Shown here: one piece after another, positions 1-8,477 of the stretch | Position numbering within the stretch: position 1 is the stretch's first letter | Layout of the letters: each line of letters begins with the position of its first letter | Assembly: GCA_017475485.1 (NCBI GenBank) | Contig: JAFVFO010000032.1 | Span: 1 to 64,000, forward strand | DNA: 64,000 bases | Reading direction: 5' to 3' | From: Candidatus Gastranaerophilales bacterium | GTDB taxonomy: Bacteria; Cyanobacteriota; Vampirovibrionia; Gastranaerophilales; Gastranaerophilaceae | Notes under the pieces: model-generated | Databases searched by the model: none | Told to the model about the DNA's origin: nothing | The model's input: only the letters and a program-made list of their open reading frames with translations | Position numbers and translations under genes: made by a program

Positions 1-42
1 ACCTTAGGAGGGTGACGTTCTATCCATCTGAACTACGTCGAC
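1..42 (-). tRNA. tRNA-Arg (anticodon CCU), 3' part cut by the window edge
   Basis: Read on the minus strand from position 42, the sequence gives a 7-base acceptor strand (GTCGACG), the TA linker, a GTTC/GAAC D-stem, the anticodon stem start TCACC and the loop CTCCTAA. The anticodon CCT lies at 8-6. The 3' side of the anticodon stem (GGT...) begins just before the edge, so the T arm and the acceptor 3' strand are outside the window. The D-loop GG and the anticodon loop are canonical. Identity as Arg(CCU) follows from the anticodon. Confidence 0.85.
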
Positions 43-88
43 ATTTGAATAAATTTTAGCATAAAAATATTTATGGTACAATTTTTGC

Positions 89-117
89 TTGATTTTAATG
101 TGGTGTTATTTTATAGT
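89..117 (+). promoter_or_regulatory. Probable sigma-70-type promoter of the tRNA-Lys gene
   Basis: TTGATT at 89-94 and TATAGT at 112-117 are separated by 17 bp. The predicted start near 124 lies about 10 bp before the upstream copy of the tRNA-Lys 5' end (134). This is where a tRNA promoter would sit if the GC-rich element at 148-274 were removed. Confidence 0.5.
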
Positions 118-127
118 ATAGGTGTTG

Positions 128-147
128 ATATTTGGGTTTGTAGCTCA
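128..147 (+). repeat. Upstream copy of a 20-bp direct repeat covering the 5' end of tRNA-Lys
   Basis: The 20 bases at 128-147 are identical to 275-294. The downstream copy contains the first 14 bases of the mature tRNA-Lys (acceptor strand and start of the D-stem). The two copies bracket the GC-rich element at 148-274 exactly. This resembles a target-site or attachment-site duplication made by insertion into the tRNA 5' end. The upstream copy is a fragment, not a functional tRNA. Confidence 0.75.
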
Positions 148-274
148 CCCGAGCCGAGCGAGCTTAGCGATAGCTTAGCAAGCGAAGGCGCGCGGCACAA
201 GGTGTGTGAGAGCGTGACGGCAAGCGTTGAGCTTGGCGGACAGCTCGAAACCGTACCAGAAAGTTTAAAATTGA
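148..274 (+). mobile_element. GC-rich structured repeat element (copy A) inserted in front of tRNA-Lys
   Basis: This segment is much richer in G+C than its flanks and has no credible reading frame; an 81-codon frame crossing it from 73 runs into the tRNA. It shares with the array at 54065-54405 the motif GAGCCGAGCG (151-160), then a hairpin, then AAGCGAAGGCG (180-190), then a TGTGA...GACGG stretch, a second hairpin, GCGGACA and AACCGT. Hairpin 1 is GCTTAGC-GATA-GCTTAGC (162-179, one T-T mismatch). Hairpin 2 is CAAGC-GTTGA-GCTTG (221-235). The element is bracketed by the 20-bp repeat 128-147/275-294. It may be a non-autonomous mobile element or a mobile structured RNA; no transposase is present. 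Confidence 0.6.
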
Positions 275-280
275 ATATTT

Positions 281-353
<73 letters not shown>

Positions 354-363
354 AAGTTTAAAT

Positions 364-389
364 AAAGCCGGCATTATGCCGGCTTTTAT
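364..389 (+). terminator. Rho-independent terminator after tRNA-Lys
   Basis: AAGCCGGCA (365-373) and TGCCGGCTT (377-385) form a perfect 9-bp stem with a 3-base loop, followed by a T-rich run. It lies 12 bp after the tRNA 3' end. Confidence 0.9.
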
Positions 390-455
390 ATTACCCTATT
401 GGGGAATGTTTATATATAACCTTAGCGTTTAAAATGCAATTACAAAGGAGAGGTT

Positions 456-725
456 ATGTTAAAATACTTATGGGGTATGGTTTTTTTATTTTTTTCAATC
501 AATTATATGGCGCTGGCGCTTGATTATTCCACGCTATCGGGGCAAATGCTGAATATTGCAAGGTATATAAACCCGCCTGTATATAATAATTACAATAACT
601 TGAATTTAAGAAAGCAATATCTTAAAATGAAGCAAAATCAAAGATATATGTATAACCGCCAAAATATACCCTGCAGAAGATACGGATATAATCCTATATT
701 ATGGCAGTTAAATGCTTTAAAATAA
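456..725 (+). CDS. Small secreted protein rich in Asn, Tyr and Arg, function unknown
   Basis: 89 residues. The start ATG follows a strong ribosome-binding site (AAAGGAGAGG at 444-453). Residues 1-21 form a signal peptide with a hydrophobic core and an ALA cleavage site, so the mature part would be about 68 residues and exported. The mature part is basic and rich in Asn and Tyr, with YNNYNN-like runs and a single Cys in the C-terminal third. I recognise no family. It ends directly against the convergent helicase gene, with no room for a terminator between them. Confidence 0.65.
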   Translation: MLKYLWGMVFLFFSINYMALALDYSTLSGQMLNIARYINPPVYNNYNNLNLRKQYLKMKQNQRYMYNRQNIPCRRYGYNPILWQLNALK

Positions 726-3700
726 TTATTGCATATTGCAAAAGTCGCTATAGGGACAATTTTTACATGATTTTTCATTGCAATTTGGTTCAAATTGTGC
801 ATTTTTAATATTTTCAACAGCATTTTTAAATTTTTCTAAAACAGCCTGTATTTCTTCTTGAGTATAAGTTATGCCGTCATTTTTGGATGAAAAATCTTCA
901 GGATAAATAAATTGCATTTTAGATACTTTATTTTTTGTTTGTAATTCATAAAAATATTTATATAATGCCATTTGGTTATAATAATCTTCATGGTCGCCCT
1001 CGGGCTTTATAGCGTAATTTTTATTATTGCCCGTTTTATAGTCGTATAAAATATAAGTTCCGTCTGAATTTTTATCAATTCTATCAATGTAGCCGATAAA
1101 TTTAAAATCATCAGTTTTAACTGATAACTTATATTCGCTTTCAAAAAAGCAATTTTTCGGGGTATTTAAAATTTGAGAATAATATTTTTCAAGTGCTTTT
1201 TCCCCTCTTGTAGCAAAATTAATTCTTTGTTCATAATTTTCCATGGGAAGTTTATTTAATTCATCTTTAAACCAATTTATGAATTCTTCTTTTGAAGGGT
1301 AATCGTTTTGTTTTGCAACATATTTTGCCGCATTTTCACAGGCCTTGTGTATTGCACTGCCATAGCTTAAGAAGTTCGGGTTGCCGTCTTTTGCGCATAA
1401 TTCCAAAATTTCTTCTAAGAAATATCTTCTCGGGCAGGATAAATATTTGTTAACGGCAGTGGCGCTATATGCTCTATCTGAGAGTTTTGTCTGAATTAAC
1501 GCTTTAAATTCTTTAATATAATCATATTCTTTTTTGAATAAATCTGCCTTTATTTGCTCTATGTAACTATTTTCACTATATTCAAAAGAATTGTTGTTAA
1601 TTTCAAAAACATCTTGAATTGATGATAAAAATTTGGTCGGCTTTTTGATTTTTTTATTGATTGTATCGGGATATGATAATCTGAGAGTGTGTTTTGCCCT
1701 TGTCATTGCCACATAGAGTAATTTTGTTAAATCGGAAGGTTTTATTATTTCTCTAATCTCGTCAGAAGTTTTATATTCGTTGATATCAAGCGGTATTTCG
1801 GCCTTTAATGACTTGGTATTTGATTCCCATTTTTGTGCAATTAATGTCGGCATATAAACATATTCAAATTCGCGCCCTTTAGAGCCATGGTATGTGCAAA
1901 GCTGTATGGCATTCATGCTTACGGGGGCTTTTTGGGTTGTTATAGTTTCTTCATCTTCTTTAATTGCTTTAAGGTAGGTGTAGAATTCTTCCAAAAAACT
2001 TGTTTTATAAATTTCCGAAAAACCTTGTGCTTCATCAACAAAAGTTTTTATTCCCAAAATATTTTCGCTTTTATTAATATCGTTATTCAAATAATAATCG
2101 AAAATACCTGTTTTTGCGCCGATTTCAAGAATGGTATTTTTTATATTTTCTCTTGATTTATATTCCGATAGATAATTATAAGTTTTCAAAAATTGTTTTA
2201 GTTTTGAATTTTCGGTTAATAAATTATCGGGAATATTCCTTAAAACGTCAATAAAAGTTTTTCCTTTTGATGTTTCATTGTATAAAATCTCCCAATCATG
2301 CGGATTTATCTTAAAAGGCTGCATAGTAAGAAGCTGGAATATTCTATATGAGTGCATAAGCGGGTTTATTAAAAACTGAATATAAAAATATAAAACATTC
2401 ACGGCAGGAATTTCAAAAATATTTCTGCCTTCTTTTAATTCAGCAGGTATATTTTTAGCCTTTAAAAGTTCAAAAAATGCCTCGGCTTCCGAATTAGAAC
2501 GCACTAAGATTGCAATTTCAGATAATAATTTTTCGCCATTTTCATCCTTAGGGCATTCTTCTGAATTAATAATTTCTTCAATTTCTTTTACAATTTCATA
2601 ATATTCTTGTTCAATATCGGTGTATTTGTATAATCTTACAGGTTTATTTTTTTCAAACAGCGTTTTGTTTTTTGCTTCTAACACTTTTGAAATATTATAT
2701 TTTTTGCTGAATTCTTTATTATTTTCAAGGTTTAAGGGGTCTTGTTCTATAACTTTTCTTGATACATCAAGAATATTTTGGGTTGAGCGCATATTTTCCC
2801 TAAGGCAAATCACTTTGGTATCGGGGAAGGTTTTTATAAAATTTTCAATAGTATCCAGTTTTGCCCCTTGAAATCTGTATATAATTTGGTTGTCATCTCC
2901 GACTACAAAAACATTTTCGCTTTTAAGGGCGCGGGTTAGCGAAAAAACAATTTCATTTTGAGATTTATTTGTATCTTGATATTCATCAACCAAAATATAT
3001 TCATACCTATTTGCAACATTATCTAAAAATGAGGGCGATTTTTCAAACTTATCCAATACAAGGTTAATCATATCGTTAAAATCAAGATATTTTGCATTGT
3101 TTAATTTTTCCTGATAAAGTTCATAAAATTGCCATAATTCATAAGCCTGTTCAACTTTTTTTACTGCTTTTTCTTTTTCTTCATAAGGAATTATTCTTCT
3201 TTTATTTCTTTTATTTATAGTGTCATCTATAATTTGCTCCCAATTTGCTATATCAGGCTTCCAGTCAGGATTTTGTTCTATATTATTATAAAATTTTTCC
3301 TTATTAAGACGATTTTGCTTAATTAATGAAATCCTGTTTTTAATAGTATTTATATAGTAGTAAGGGTCATTTTTTTCGGTTCTGAAATATTTAGGATTAA
3401 TTTCATCTATACATTCTTTAATAAATGCCTTAGAGATTGTATCGTTCATGATTTTATAATTTTGTGCAAGCTCAAAATCTTCTTGAAATTCATCTAAAAT
3501 ATTGGCGCAAAAGCTGTGGTAAGTATAAATAGCACTATCAAGCGAAGAAACATTTAATTCATGCTCTATTCTTTTTTTCATTTCGGAACATGCCGTATCG
3601 GTAAATGTTAAACAAAGAATTTTATCAGGTTTTATACCTTTATTAATCATGTTTTTTATTCTTTGCACTATTGTATAAGTTTTGCCTGTGCCGGGGCCTG

Positions 3701-3788
3701 CTAAAACCAGATATTTGCCTTCAATATTATTAATACATTCCAATTGTTTTTCGTTTGGTGAAATTTCTTTTTTTAATTCTAAAGCCAT
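726..3788 (-). CDS. UvrD/PcrA-type DNA helicase fused to a PD-(D/E)XK nuclease with an Fe-S cluster motif
   Basis: 1020 residues. The superfamily 1A helicase motifs are in order: Walker A AGPGTGKT (30-37), motif II VDEYQDT, motif III VGDDNQIIYRFQG, motif IV CLRENMRST, motif V TYHGSKGREFE and motif VI LLYVAMTRAKH. The last ~260 residues form a RecB/AddB-like nuclease: a Cys in LSCPRRYFLEE, the active-site stretch GYIDRID...YDYKTG, QMALYKY, and a terminal CX4CX2CX5C-type cluster. One Cys before the nuclease and three after it is the AddB/Cas4 pattern for a 4Fe-4S cluster. It probably acts in DNA end processing or repair. No AddA/AddB or RecC partner lies next to it. The start is the ATG at 3788. 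Confidence 0.88.
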   Translation of the reverse strand: MALELKKEISPNEKQLECINNIEGKYLVLAGPGTGKTYTIVQRIKNMINKGIKPDKILCLTFTDTACSEMKKRIEHELNVSSLDSAIYTYHSFCANILDEFQEDFELAQNYKIMNDTISKAFIKECIDEINPKYFRTEKNDPYYYINTIKNRISLIKQNRLNKEKFYNNIEQNPDWKPDIANWEQIIDDTINKRNKRRIIPYEEKEKAVKKVEQAYELWQFYELYQEKLNNAKYLDFNDMINLVLDKFEKSPSFLDNVANRYEYILVDEYQDTNKSQNEIVFSLTRALKSENVFVVGDDNQIIYRFQGAKLDTIENFIKTFPDTKVICLRENMRSTQNILDVSRKVIEQDPLNLENNKEFSKKYNISKVLEAKNKTLFEKNKPVRLYKYTDIEQEYYEIVKEIEEIINSEECPKDENGEKLLSEIAILVRSNSEAEAFFELLKAKNIPAELKEGRNIFEIPAVNVLYFYIQFLINPLMHSYRIFQLLTMQPFKINPHDWEILYNETSKGKTFIDVLRNIPDNLLTENSKLKQFLKTYNYLSEYKSRENIKNTILEIGAKTGIFDYYLNNDINKSENILGIKTFVDEAQGFSEIYKTSFLEEFYTYLKAIKEDEETITTQKAPVSMNAIQLCTYHGSKGREFEYVYMPTLIAQKWESNTKSLKAEIPLDINEYKTSDEIREIIKPSDLTKLLYVAMTRAKHTLRLSYPDTINKKIKKPTKFLSSIQDVFEINNNSFEYSENSYIEQIKADLFKKEYDYIKEFKALIQTKLSDRAYSATAVNKYLSCPRRYFLEEILELCAKDGNPNFLSYGSAIHKACENAAKYVAKQNDYPSKEEFINWFKDELNKLPMENYEQRINFATRGEKALEKYYSQILNTPKNCFFESEYKLSVKTDDFKFIGYIDRIDKNSDGTYILYDYKTGNNKNYAIKPEGDHEDYYNQMALYKYFYELQTKNKVSKMQFIYPEDFSSKNDGITYTQEEIQAVLEKFKNAVENIKNAQFEPNCNEKSCKNCPYSDFCNMQ

Positions 3789-3857
3789 ATAATCCCCATA
3801 GTTAAACCGATAATTTTATGATACAATAAAATCCATAGATTTTAAAAGGAGAGGGGT

Positions 3858-4160
3858 ATGAAAAAATTATTTTCAACACTTGCATTGATGTTTTTGTTGA
3901 CACTTGGCGCGCACGCTGAATTTTTAGGCGGTTTTATCTATAACGGTACAACAACGCCCGGAGGCGGCTATACGCCCGCAGCAGCTTCAAAACAAGGCCA
4001 AGCAACATGCAAAAATATTTGGTATATTGTAACCGTTGGAGATTGCAGTGTCAGAACAGCGATGAAAAACGGCAATATTAAATCATTAGCAGGTTATGAC
4101 GTTCAAAGAGAAAATATCTTAGGCTTCCAAACAATAACGGTTAAGGCTTGGGGTAATTAA
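3858..4160 (+). CDS. TRL-like exported protein
   Basis: 100 residues with a signal peptide (MKKLF start, hydrophobic core, AHA cleavage near residue 20). The mature part follows the TRL-like family (named for a tRNA-associated locus): GGFIYNGTTTP, then KQG-ATC, GDCSVRTAMKNGNIKSLAGYDV and a terminal ITVKAWG strand. Family members are small secreted or outer-surface proteins of unknown role. A strong AAAAGGAGAGG site precedes the ATG. The stop TAA overlaps the start of the radical SAM gene by one base (TAATG), so the two are translationally coupled. Confidence 0.72.
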   Translation: MKKLFSTLALMFLLTLGAHAEFLGGFIYNGTTTPGGGYTPAAASKQGQATCKNIWYIVTVGDCSVRTAMKNGNIKSLAGYDVQRENILGFQTITVKAWGN

Positions 4161-5359
4161 TGGGCGAACTGGATAATCCGGATATTATTGAAAATAAAGA
4201 CATGGTTAGCTTTTTAAAAAGGCATAACCATGTCTTTGTTTATAACTACGGTACAATCCATAGTTCAATTGAAAAATATTTAAAAAGTATAAATATTGAT
4301 ATTAAAGGTTTTATAGTAAACAATAAAGAAGATTTAGGAGAAAAAATTTATTCTTTTAGTGAAATAAAAGAAAAATTCGGTAAAAGAAGATTTTATGATT
4401 TCAGAAAGAAGATAAGAAAAAACTCCTGTGTGATTATTGCAGATGAACCTTCAAGTGTTTCGTCGGGTTTGGCAGAACTTAAAAAAATCGGTTTTAAAGA
4501 TTTCTTTTATGTTTCTAAATGGAACAGAAGAACAATTCCATATAAAATGACCCCAAGAGAAAAAAATAACTTTTGGATAGAAGTCAATTTGGTTGATCAT
4601 TGTAACTTAAATTGTCAGTGTTGCGACCATTTTTCTCCAATTGCCGATAAATACTTCCTTGATATTGATGAATTTGAAAAAGATATCAAACGCCTATCGG
4701 AACTTATGAATGGCGAAATGGGTGTATTAAAACTTGAAGGTGGTGAACCTTTATTGCATCCAAATGCAATTGATTTTATGAAAATAGCAAGAAAATATTT
4801 TCCAAAAAGTAAAATTTTATTTTTTTCAAATGGTATTTTGCTTGCTTCAATGGAAAAAATTTTTGAGACCATAAAAGAATATGATATTACACTTATGGTA
4901 ACAACATATCCCATTAAAACAGATTATAGAAAAATAGATGAACTTGCAAAAAAATACGAAATTAAATACGAAAGATTTATTGAAGCATCAAAATTAAGTT
5001 CTTCAAATAAGGAAGAATGTCTTGATAAATTATCCGTTCATCATCCTTTTAATCTTAAAGGTGAAATAGAAGATTATCAATATATTTCTTGCTACCATTT
5101 TAACGAATGTATTACTTTAAGACATGGAAAAATATATACATGCCCGATTATTCCTTATTCTGAATATTTTAATAAAGAATTTAATCGAAATTTAAAAATA
5201 AAACCTGATTGCTGTATTGACATATATAAGGCAAAAAATTATAAAGAAATAGCGGATTTCTGTACAAAAAAGGTAAGTTTTTGCAGCTATTGTGATATTT
5301 TAAACAGAAAAGCAAAACCATACGCACTATCCAAAAAAGAAATAAGCGAGTGGTCATAA
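4160..5359 (+). CDS. Radical SAM protein with an N-terminal Rossmann-like domain and a C-terminal Cys cluster
   Basis: 399 residues. Residues ~20-130 look like a small nucleotide-binding domain (VFVYNYGTI, then alternating strands and helices), as seen in proteins of surface-polysaccharide loci. The radical SAM core starts near residue 140 with the 4Fe-4S motif CNLNCQCC (CX3CX2C, ~148-155) followed by DHFSP and the KLEGGEPLLHP segment that binds S-adenosylmethionine. The C-terminal third has further Cys residues (ISCYHFNEC, YTCPI, CCID, FC...FCSYC) suggesting an auxiliary cluster of SPASM type. The substrate is unknown. Coupling to the TRL-like gene suggests a shared job, possibly modification of a secreted peptide or a cell-surface sugar. 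Confidence 0.75.
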   Translation: MGELDNPDIIENKDMVSFLKRHNHVFVYNYGTIHSSIEKYLKSINIDIKGFIVNNKEDLGEKIYSFSEIKEKFGKRRFYDFRKKIRKNSCVIIADEPSSVSSGLAELKKIGFKDFFYVSKWNRRTIPYKMTPREKNNFWIEVNLVDHCNLNCQCCDHFSPIADKYFLDIDEFEKDIKRLSELMNGEMGVLKLEGGEPLLHPNAIDFMKIARKYFPKSKILFFSNGILLASMEKIFETIKEYDITLMVTTYPIKTDYRKIDELAKKYEIKYERFIEASKLSSSNKEECLDKLSVHHPFNLKGEIEDYQYISCYHFNECITLRHGKIYTCPIIPYSEYFNKEFNRNLKIKPDCCIDIYKAKNYKEIADFCTKKVSFCSYCDILNRKAKPYALSKKEISEWS

Positions 5360-5442
5360 AATTTTATTATTAATAATTATTGTAAAATAAATTGTTAATG
5401 ATATAATAGAATTTGCCTCACAAATTCAAGAAAGAGAATGAA

Positions 5443-6009
5443 ATGAAAATAACCGGTATTAATCATACTTTCGGTAAAAATATGGTTGCAAAATGCATCG
5501 TAAAAAACCAATTAAAAGAAAAACATGAAGCAACATTATATGAATATGACCCATGGAATTTAGATGATATTGATGAAATTGAATCTTCGCTGAATACAAA
5601 TTCCATAAAGCCCGATTTTTATCGCGCAGGCCTTTGGTCAGGCCATACAGAAGGCAGATTTTTTGCGCTTCAGGATGATGAAACAAAAGATATTGTTGCG
5701 TCTGCTGAAATTACACGCCACTATGCGCCTTTTGGCAAATATCAGGGTGATTATTTATTAATAGATGAACTTGAAGGAAATCAAGGCTATATTGATTCTT
5801 TAACCCCAATGATAGGTTTTATTGCTAACAAAGGCTTTGAAACCAATTCTAAAAATATTGTTTCGGCCTTCAGAACATCTGAAATGCCTCAACTAAAAGG
5901 CTATAAATTTAAACAAACAGATGATGAAACTTGGATTTTGCCTAAAAGAAGATTTTCAGAAAACATTAATAAAGCTGAACACAGAAATTCTATAGAATTT
6001 TTAGCCTAA
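5443..6009 (+). CDS. Conserved hypothetical protein, possibly acetyltransferase-like
   Basis: 188 residues from the ATG at 5443. A TTG 30 bp upstream is in frame but has no ribosome-binding site, so the ATG is preferred. The alternation of strands and helices around FFALQDDETKDIVASAEI and YLLIDELEGN vaguely recalls a GNAT acyltransferase, but I cannot identify the acetyl-CoA loop. The N-terminus (GINHTFGKN) has the short low-complexity look of the next gene's leader. The gene is followed after 37 bp by the metalloprotease-like gene on the same strand. Function is not assigned. Confidence 0.5.
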   Translation: MKITGINHTFGKNMVAKCIVKNQLKEKHEATLYEYDPWNLDDIDEIESSLNTNSIKPDFYRAGLWSGHTEGRFFALQDDETKDIVASAEITRHYAPFGKYQGDYLLIDELEGNQGYIDSLTPMIGFIANKGFETNSKNIVSAFRTSEMPQLKGYKFKQTDDETWILPKRRFSENINKAEHRNSIEFLA

Positions 6010-6046
6010 AAAACGCAAAATTTTTTTTCACCATTTTTAAACAAAT

Positions 6047-7687
6047 ATGATTTTGCCTATAAATGCAAATACCTACAATAGATATTGCCCCAAAATTAAC
6101 TTTAAGGGGCAATATTTTCAGTATGCGCAAACAGGACTATCAATAAGCGAAATTTTAAAAGACCAAAGGCAAAGAAGCAACCCAAAACCGGTAGGGATTT
6201 TATTAGGGGTGTTATCCGATAAAAATATTCAACAGCTTTTAAATGAAAAATCAATTAGCTATGAAGATATTGTAGATATTACAGATTACCCGTTTTTTAA
6301 TATTTTTAGAGAATTTTCAACCGGTGCTGTTTTAAAATCATTGAAAAATGAAAAAACGCGCGATTTTATTTCAAAATATAAACTGCAATTATACCAAGCT
6401 CCCCTTGTTTCAAAAGTACCCCCAAAACAGCTTGAAGCATTTAAAAATGCGCTAAATTCCCTTCGGGGGCATAGGGCAGTCAGTACAAATATTGTTAAAT
6501 TACAACAAAAACAAGGTTATCAAATTGAAGTAGATACAAAAACCTGCCTTGATGAAGATACGCACACTTTAATTAGTTTTCATATTTCAGTAGATTCTGA
6601 CTGTAATGTACAATGTACAAGAATTGAAAGACCTTATTGCGATACAACTTTATCAAGGTTAAAAAATTCAAATTGCGAAACTTTTGTTATGACAAAAAAT
6701 CCTCAAGACCCGTATATTCATACGATAATTGAATTTACAAAGCAAGATGCAACTTGTTATCGGTTATCGGATAAATTGCAAGGTGCATGGGAAATATCTA
6801 AATATGAATATAAAAACTATCCTATAGATTATGATATAAAAGAAGGAATACAAAAGGGTACAATCAAAGGCGGAAGGCCAATTTCAAGAATAACGGAAGA
6901 TGATAATTCAATTGTTTATAAAGAAATATTTCATACAAAAGATACAACCACAAAAAGAAGATATGAAGAAAGCTATGACGGAAGCTATAGAAGCTATGAA
7001 TATAATATTACACAAAATTCTGAAACCTTATTAAACCTAAAAAGGAGTTGGCGAAAAATTTCTGATACCGAAACCGTTACAGTGGTTAATGATAAAACAT
7101 ACAGAGCTTTTTTTGATGATTTAAAACGAACCGTAACCATTCTTGATAACAAAGGAAATACAACAACAATTAATTTAGCGCGCAAAGCTCCTTATCATAG
7201 CTTTGAATTTCTTAAAACCCTTGATGTCGATACTTTATTAAATATAAAAAAATATACAAGAAGCCTTTTGTTTGCGCGCAGTGATGAAAATAAATCATAT
7301 AATTTTTTATCCAACAGTATAAAAGTGGATGAAAATCCGTTTAGCATTAACCATGAACTTGGACATGCAATAGATTATAATTCTGATGTGCGCTTTTATA
7401 GATATCCTGAATTAATTAAAATATATAATCAAGAGCTTGAAGAATTTAATAAAGTTTCAAATTCAAAAATAAAAGATATTCTGCAGTATTTTTCAAATGA
7501 CGGCGGATATGCACCCGAAAAAGGCGATAAAAAGATATCAACGGGAATAAATGAGCTTGTAGCGGAAACTAATGCAATATTACATACTTATAATGATACG
7601 GAAGAAGTTTTATCATCAAGAGTGTTGTATTTAATTCGTTATTTTCCGAAAACCATAGCTTACATTGCTTCGTTACTTGACGTTTAA
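6047..7687 (+). CDS. Putative zinc metalloprotease (HELGH gluzincin, lethal-factor-like) with an N-terminal NFKG tag
   Basis: 546 residues. The only clear catalytic signature is near the C-terminus: HELGHAID at about residue 440, followed by NELVAETNA about 75 residues later. HExxH plus a downstream ExxAE glutamate is the zinc-binding arrangement of anthrax-lethal-factor-type gluzincins. The middle (residues ~150-380) is rich in beta-strand-like, Tyr/Thr/Lys-rich sequence without a recognised domain. There is no signal peptide; instead the N-terminus has NRYCPKINFKG (12-22). The ribosome-binding site is weak (A/T-rich leader). It overlaps the convergent 7673-8089 gene by 15 bp. An effector or toxin-like role is possible but is inference. 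Confidence 0.6.
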   Translation: MILPINANTYNRYCPKINFKGQYFQYAQTGLSISEILKDQRQRSNPKPVGILLGVLSDKNIQQLLNEKSISYEDIVDITDYPFFNIFREFSTGAVLKSLKNEKTRDFISKYKLQLYQAPLVSKVPPKQLEAFKNALNSLRGHRAVSTNIVKLQQKQGYQIEVDTKTCLDEDTHTLISFHISVDSDCNVQCTRIERPYCDTTLSRLKNSNCETFVMTKNPQDPYIHTIIEFTKQDATCYRLSDKLQGAWEISKYEYKNYPIDYDIKEGIQKGTIKGGRPISRITEDDNSIVYKEIFHTKDTTTKRRYEESYDGSYRSYEYNITQNSETLLNLKRSWRKISDTETVTVVNDKTYRAFFDDLKRTVTILDNKGNTTTINLARKAPYHSFEFLKTLDVDTLLNIKKYTRSLLFARSDENKSYNFLSNSIKVDENPFSINHELGHAIDYNSDVRFYRYPELIKIYNQELEEFNKVSNSKIKDILQYFSNDGGYAPEKGDKKISTGINELVAETNAILHTYNDTEEVLSSRVLYLIRYFPKTIAYIASLLDV

Positions 7688-8089
7688 GGTTAATTCCTTT
7701 TGCAGTATTTCATCTAAAATTTCAGCACAGCAAGAAACCATATTAACGCAATGCGCTTTTCTTTCGGGAGAATGGAAGTCTTTGAAGTCTTTTGTCAAAA
7801 CTTTGCAACAAGTTACTTTATGAACTTGTATAAATTTCTGATAAAATTCTTTTGCTAAAGTGCGCGCTGTGTTATCTTTATTTTTACCATGTAAAAGTCC
7901 TAATACCATTTGCGAACCTGCAACGGCACCGCACAGACAACCGTTACCCATACCGCCTGAGAAACTTGTCGCAACAGATATAAAATCAGCAGGGGCAATC
8001 CCTAAATCTACCGCACAGCGTGCAATGGATTCAGAACATGAATATCCTTCAAGAAAGTATTTTGGTGCTAAATCAATAAATTTTTTCAT
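7673..8089 (-). CDS. C_GCAxxG_C_C family (redox-type) protein
   Basis: 138 residues from ATG 8089, chosen because AGGA lies just before it; a longer frame to 8116 has no such site. Conserved features are EGYSCSES near the start, the signature CLCGAVAGSQM (C-GCAxxG variant), a Cys pair VTCCKVL and a terminal MVSCC. Family members are small proteins with conserved Cys, thought to be redox-active or metal-binding, with unknown substrates. It follows dgkA immediately, its ribosome-binding site overlapping the dgkA stop, so it is the last gene of the pgpH-ybeY-dgkA operon. Confidence 0.75.
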   Translation of the reverse strand: MKKFIDLAPKYFLEGYSCSESIARCAVDLGIAPADFISVATSFSGGMGNGCLCGAVAGSQMVLGLLHGKNKDNTARTLAKEFYQKFIQVHKVTCCKVLTKDFKDFHSPERKAHCVNMVSCCAEILDEILQKELTLNVK

Positions 8090-8096
8090 AATTTTC

Positions 8097-8477
8097 CTAT
8101 CTGTAATATAATTCATATACTTTTGAACCGTATATCAAAAAAGCAATCATAGCGCTTGTACATGCTGAAATTAATACCGCACCTGCCGCTATATCTTTTG
8201 ACAGTTTGGCTAATTTTGCCCATTTGTTTTTATAATAAGCATCTATAACAAATTCTATAACGGAATTTATCATCTCCATTATAAGCACAAAAGCGTTTGC
8301 AAATAAAATTATACAAAATTCAATAACGCTGACCCTTAACAAAAATGCTAAAGAAAGCGCAAATATTGCAATAACAAGATGTTTTCTAAAGTTCCTTTGT
8401 GAGCGAAAAGCAAGCCTTACACCATTTAGGGCAAACATTACGCTTCTTGAAAAACTTCTTGATTGAAACTTATTCAT
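8097..8477 (-). CDS. dgkA: Diacylglycerol/undecaprenol kinase, DgkA family
   Basis: 126 residues. Three hydrophobic segments and the family motif EMINSVIEFVID...AKLSKDIAAGAVL identify a small integral-membrane lipid kinase that phosphorylates diacylglycerol or undecaprenol at the inner membrane. The N-terminal RSFSRSVMFALNGVRLAFRSQRNFRKH amphipathic stretch is typical. It overlaps the end of ybeY by 8 bp, and the ybeY-dgkA order is a common bacterial arrangement. Confidence 0.92.
   Translation of the reverse strand: MNKFQSRSFSRSVMFALNGVRLAFRSQRNFRKHLVIAIFALSLAFLLRVSVIEFCIILFANAFVLIMEMINSVIEFVIDAYYKNKWAKLAKLSKDIAAGAVLISACTSAMIAFLIYGSKVYELYYR

Noticed and set aside
134..147. Second tRNA-Lys gene
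   Set aside because: Only the first 14 bases of the tRNA are present; the rest is replaced by the GC-rich element.
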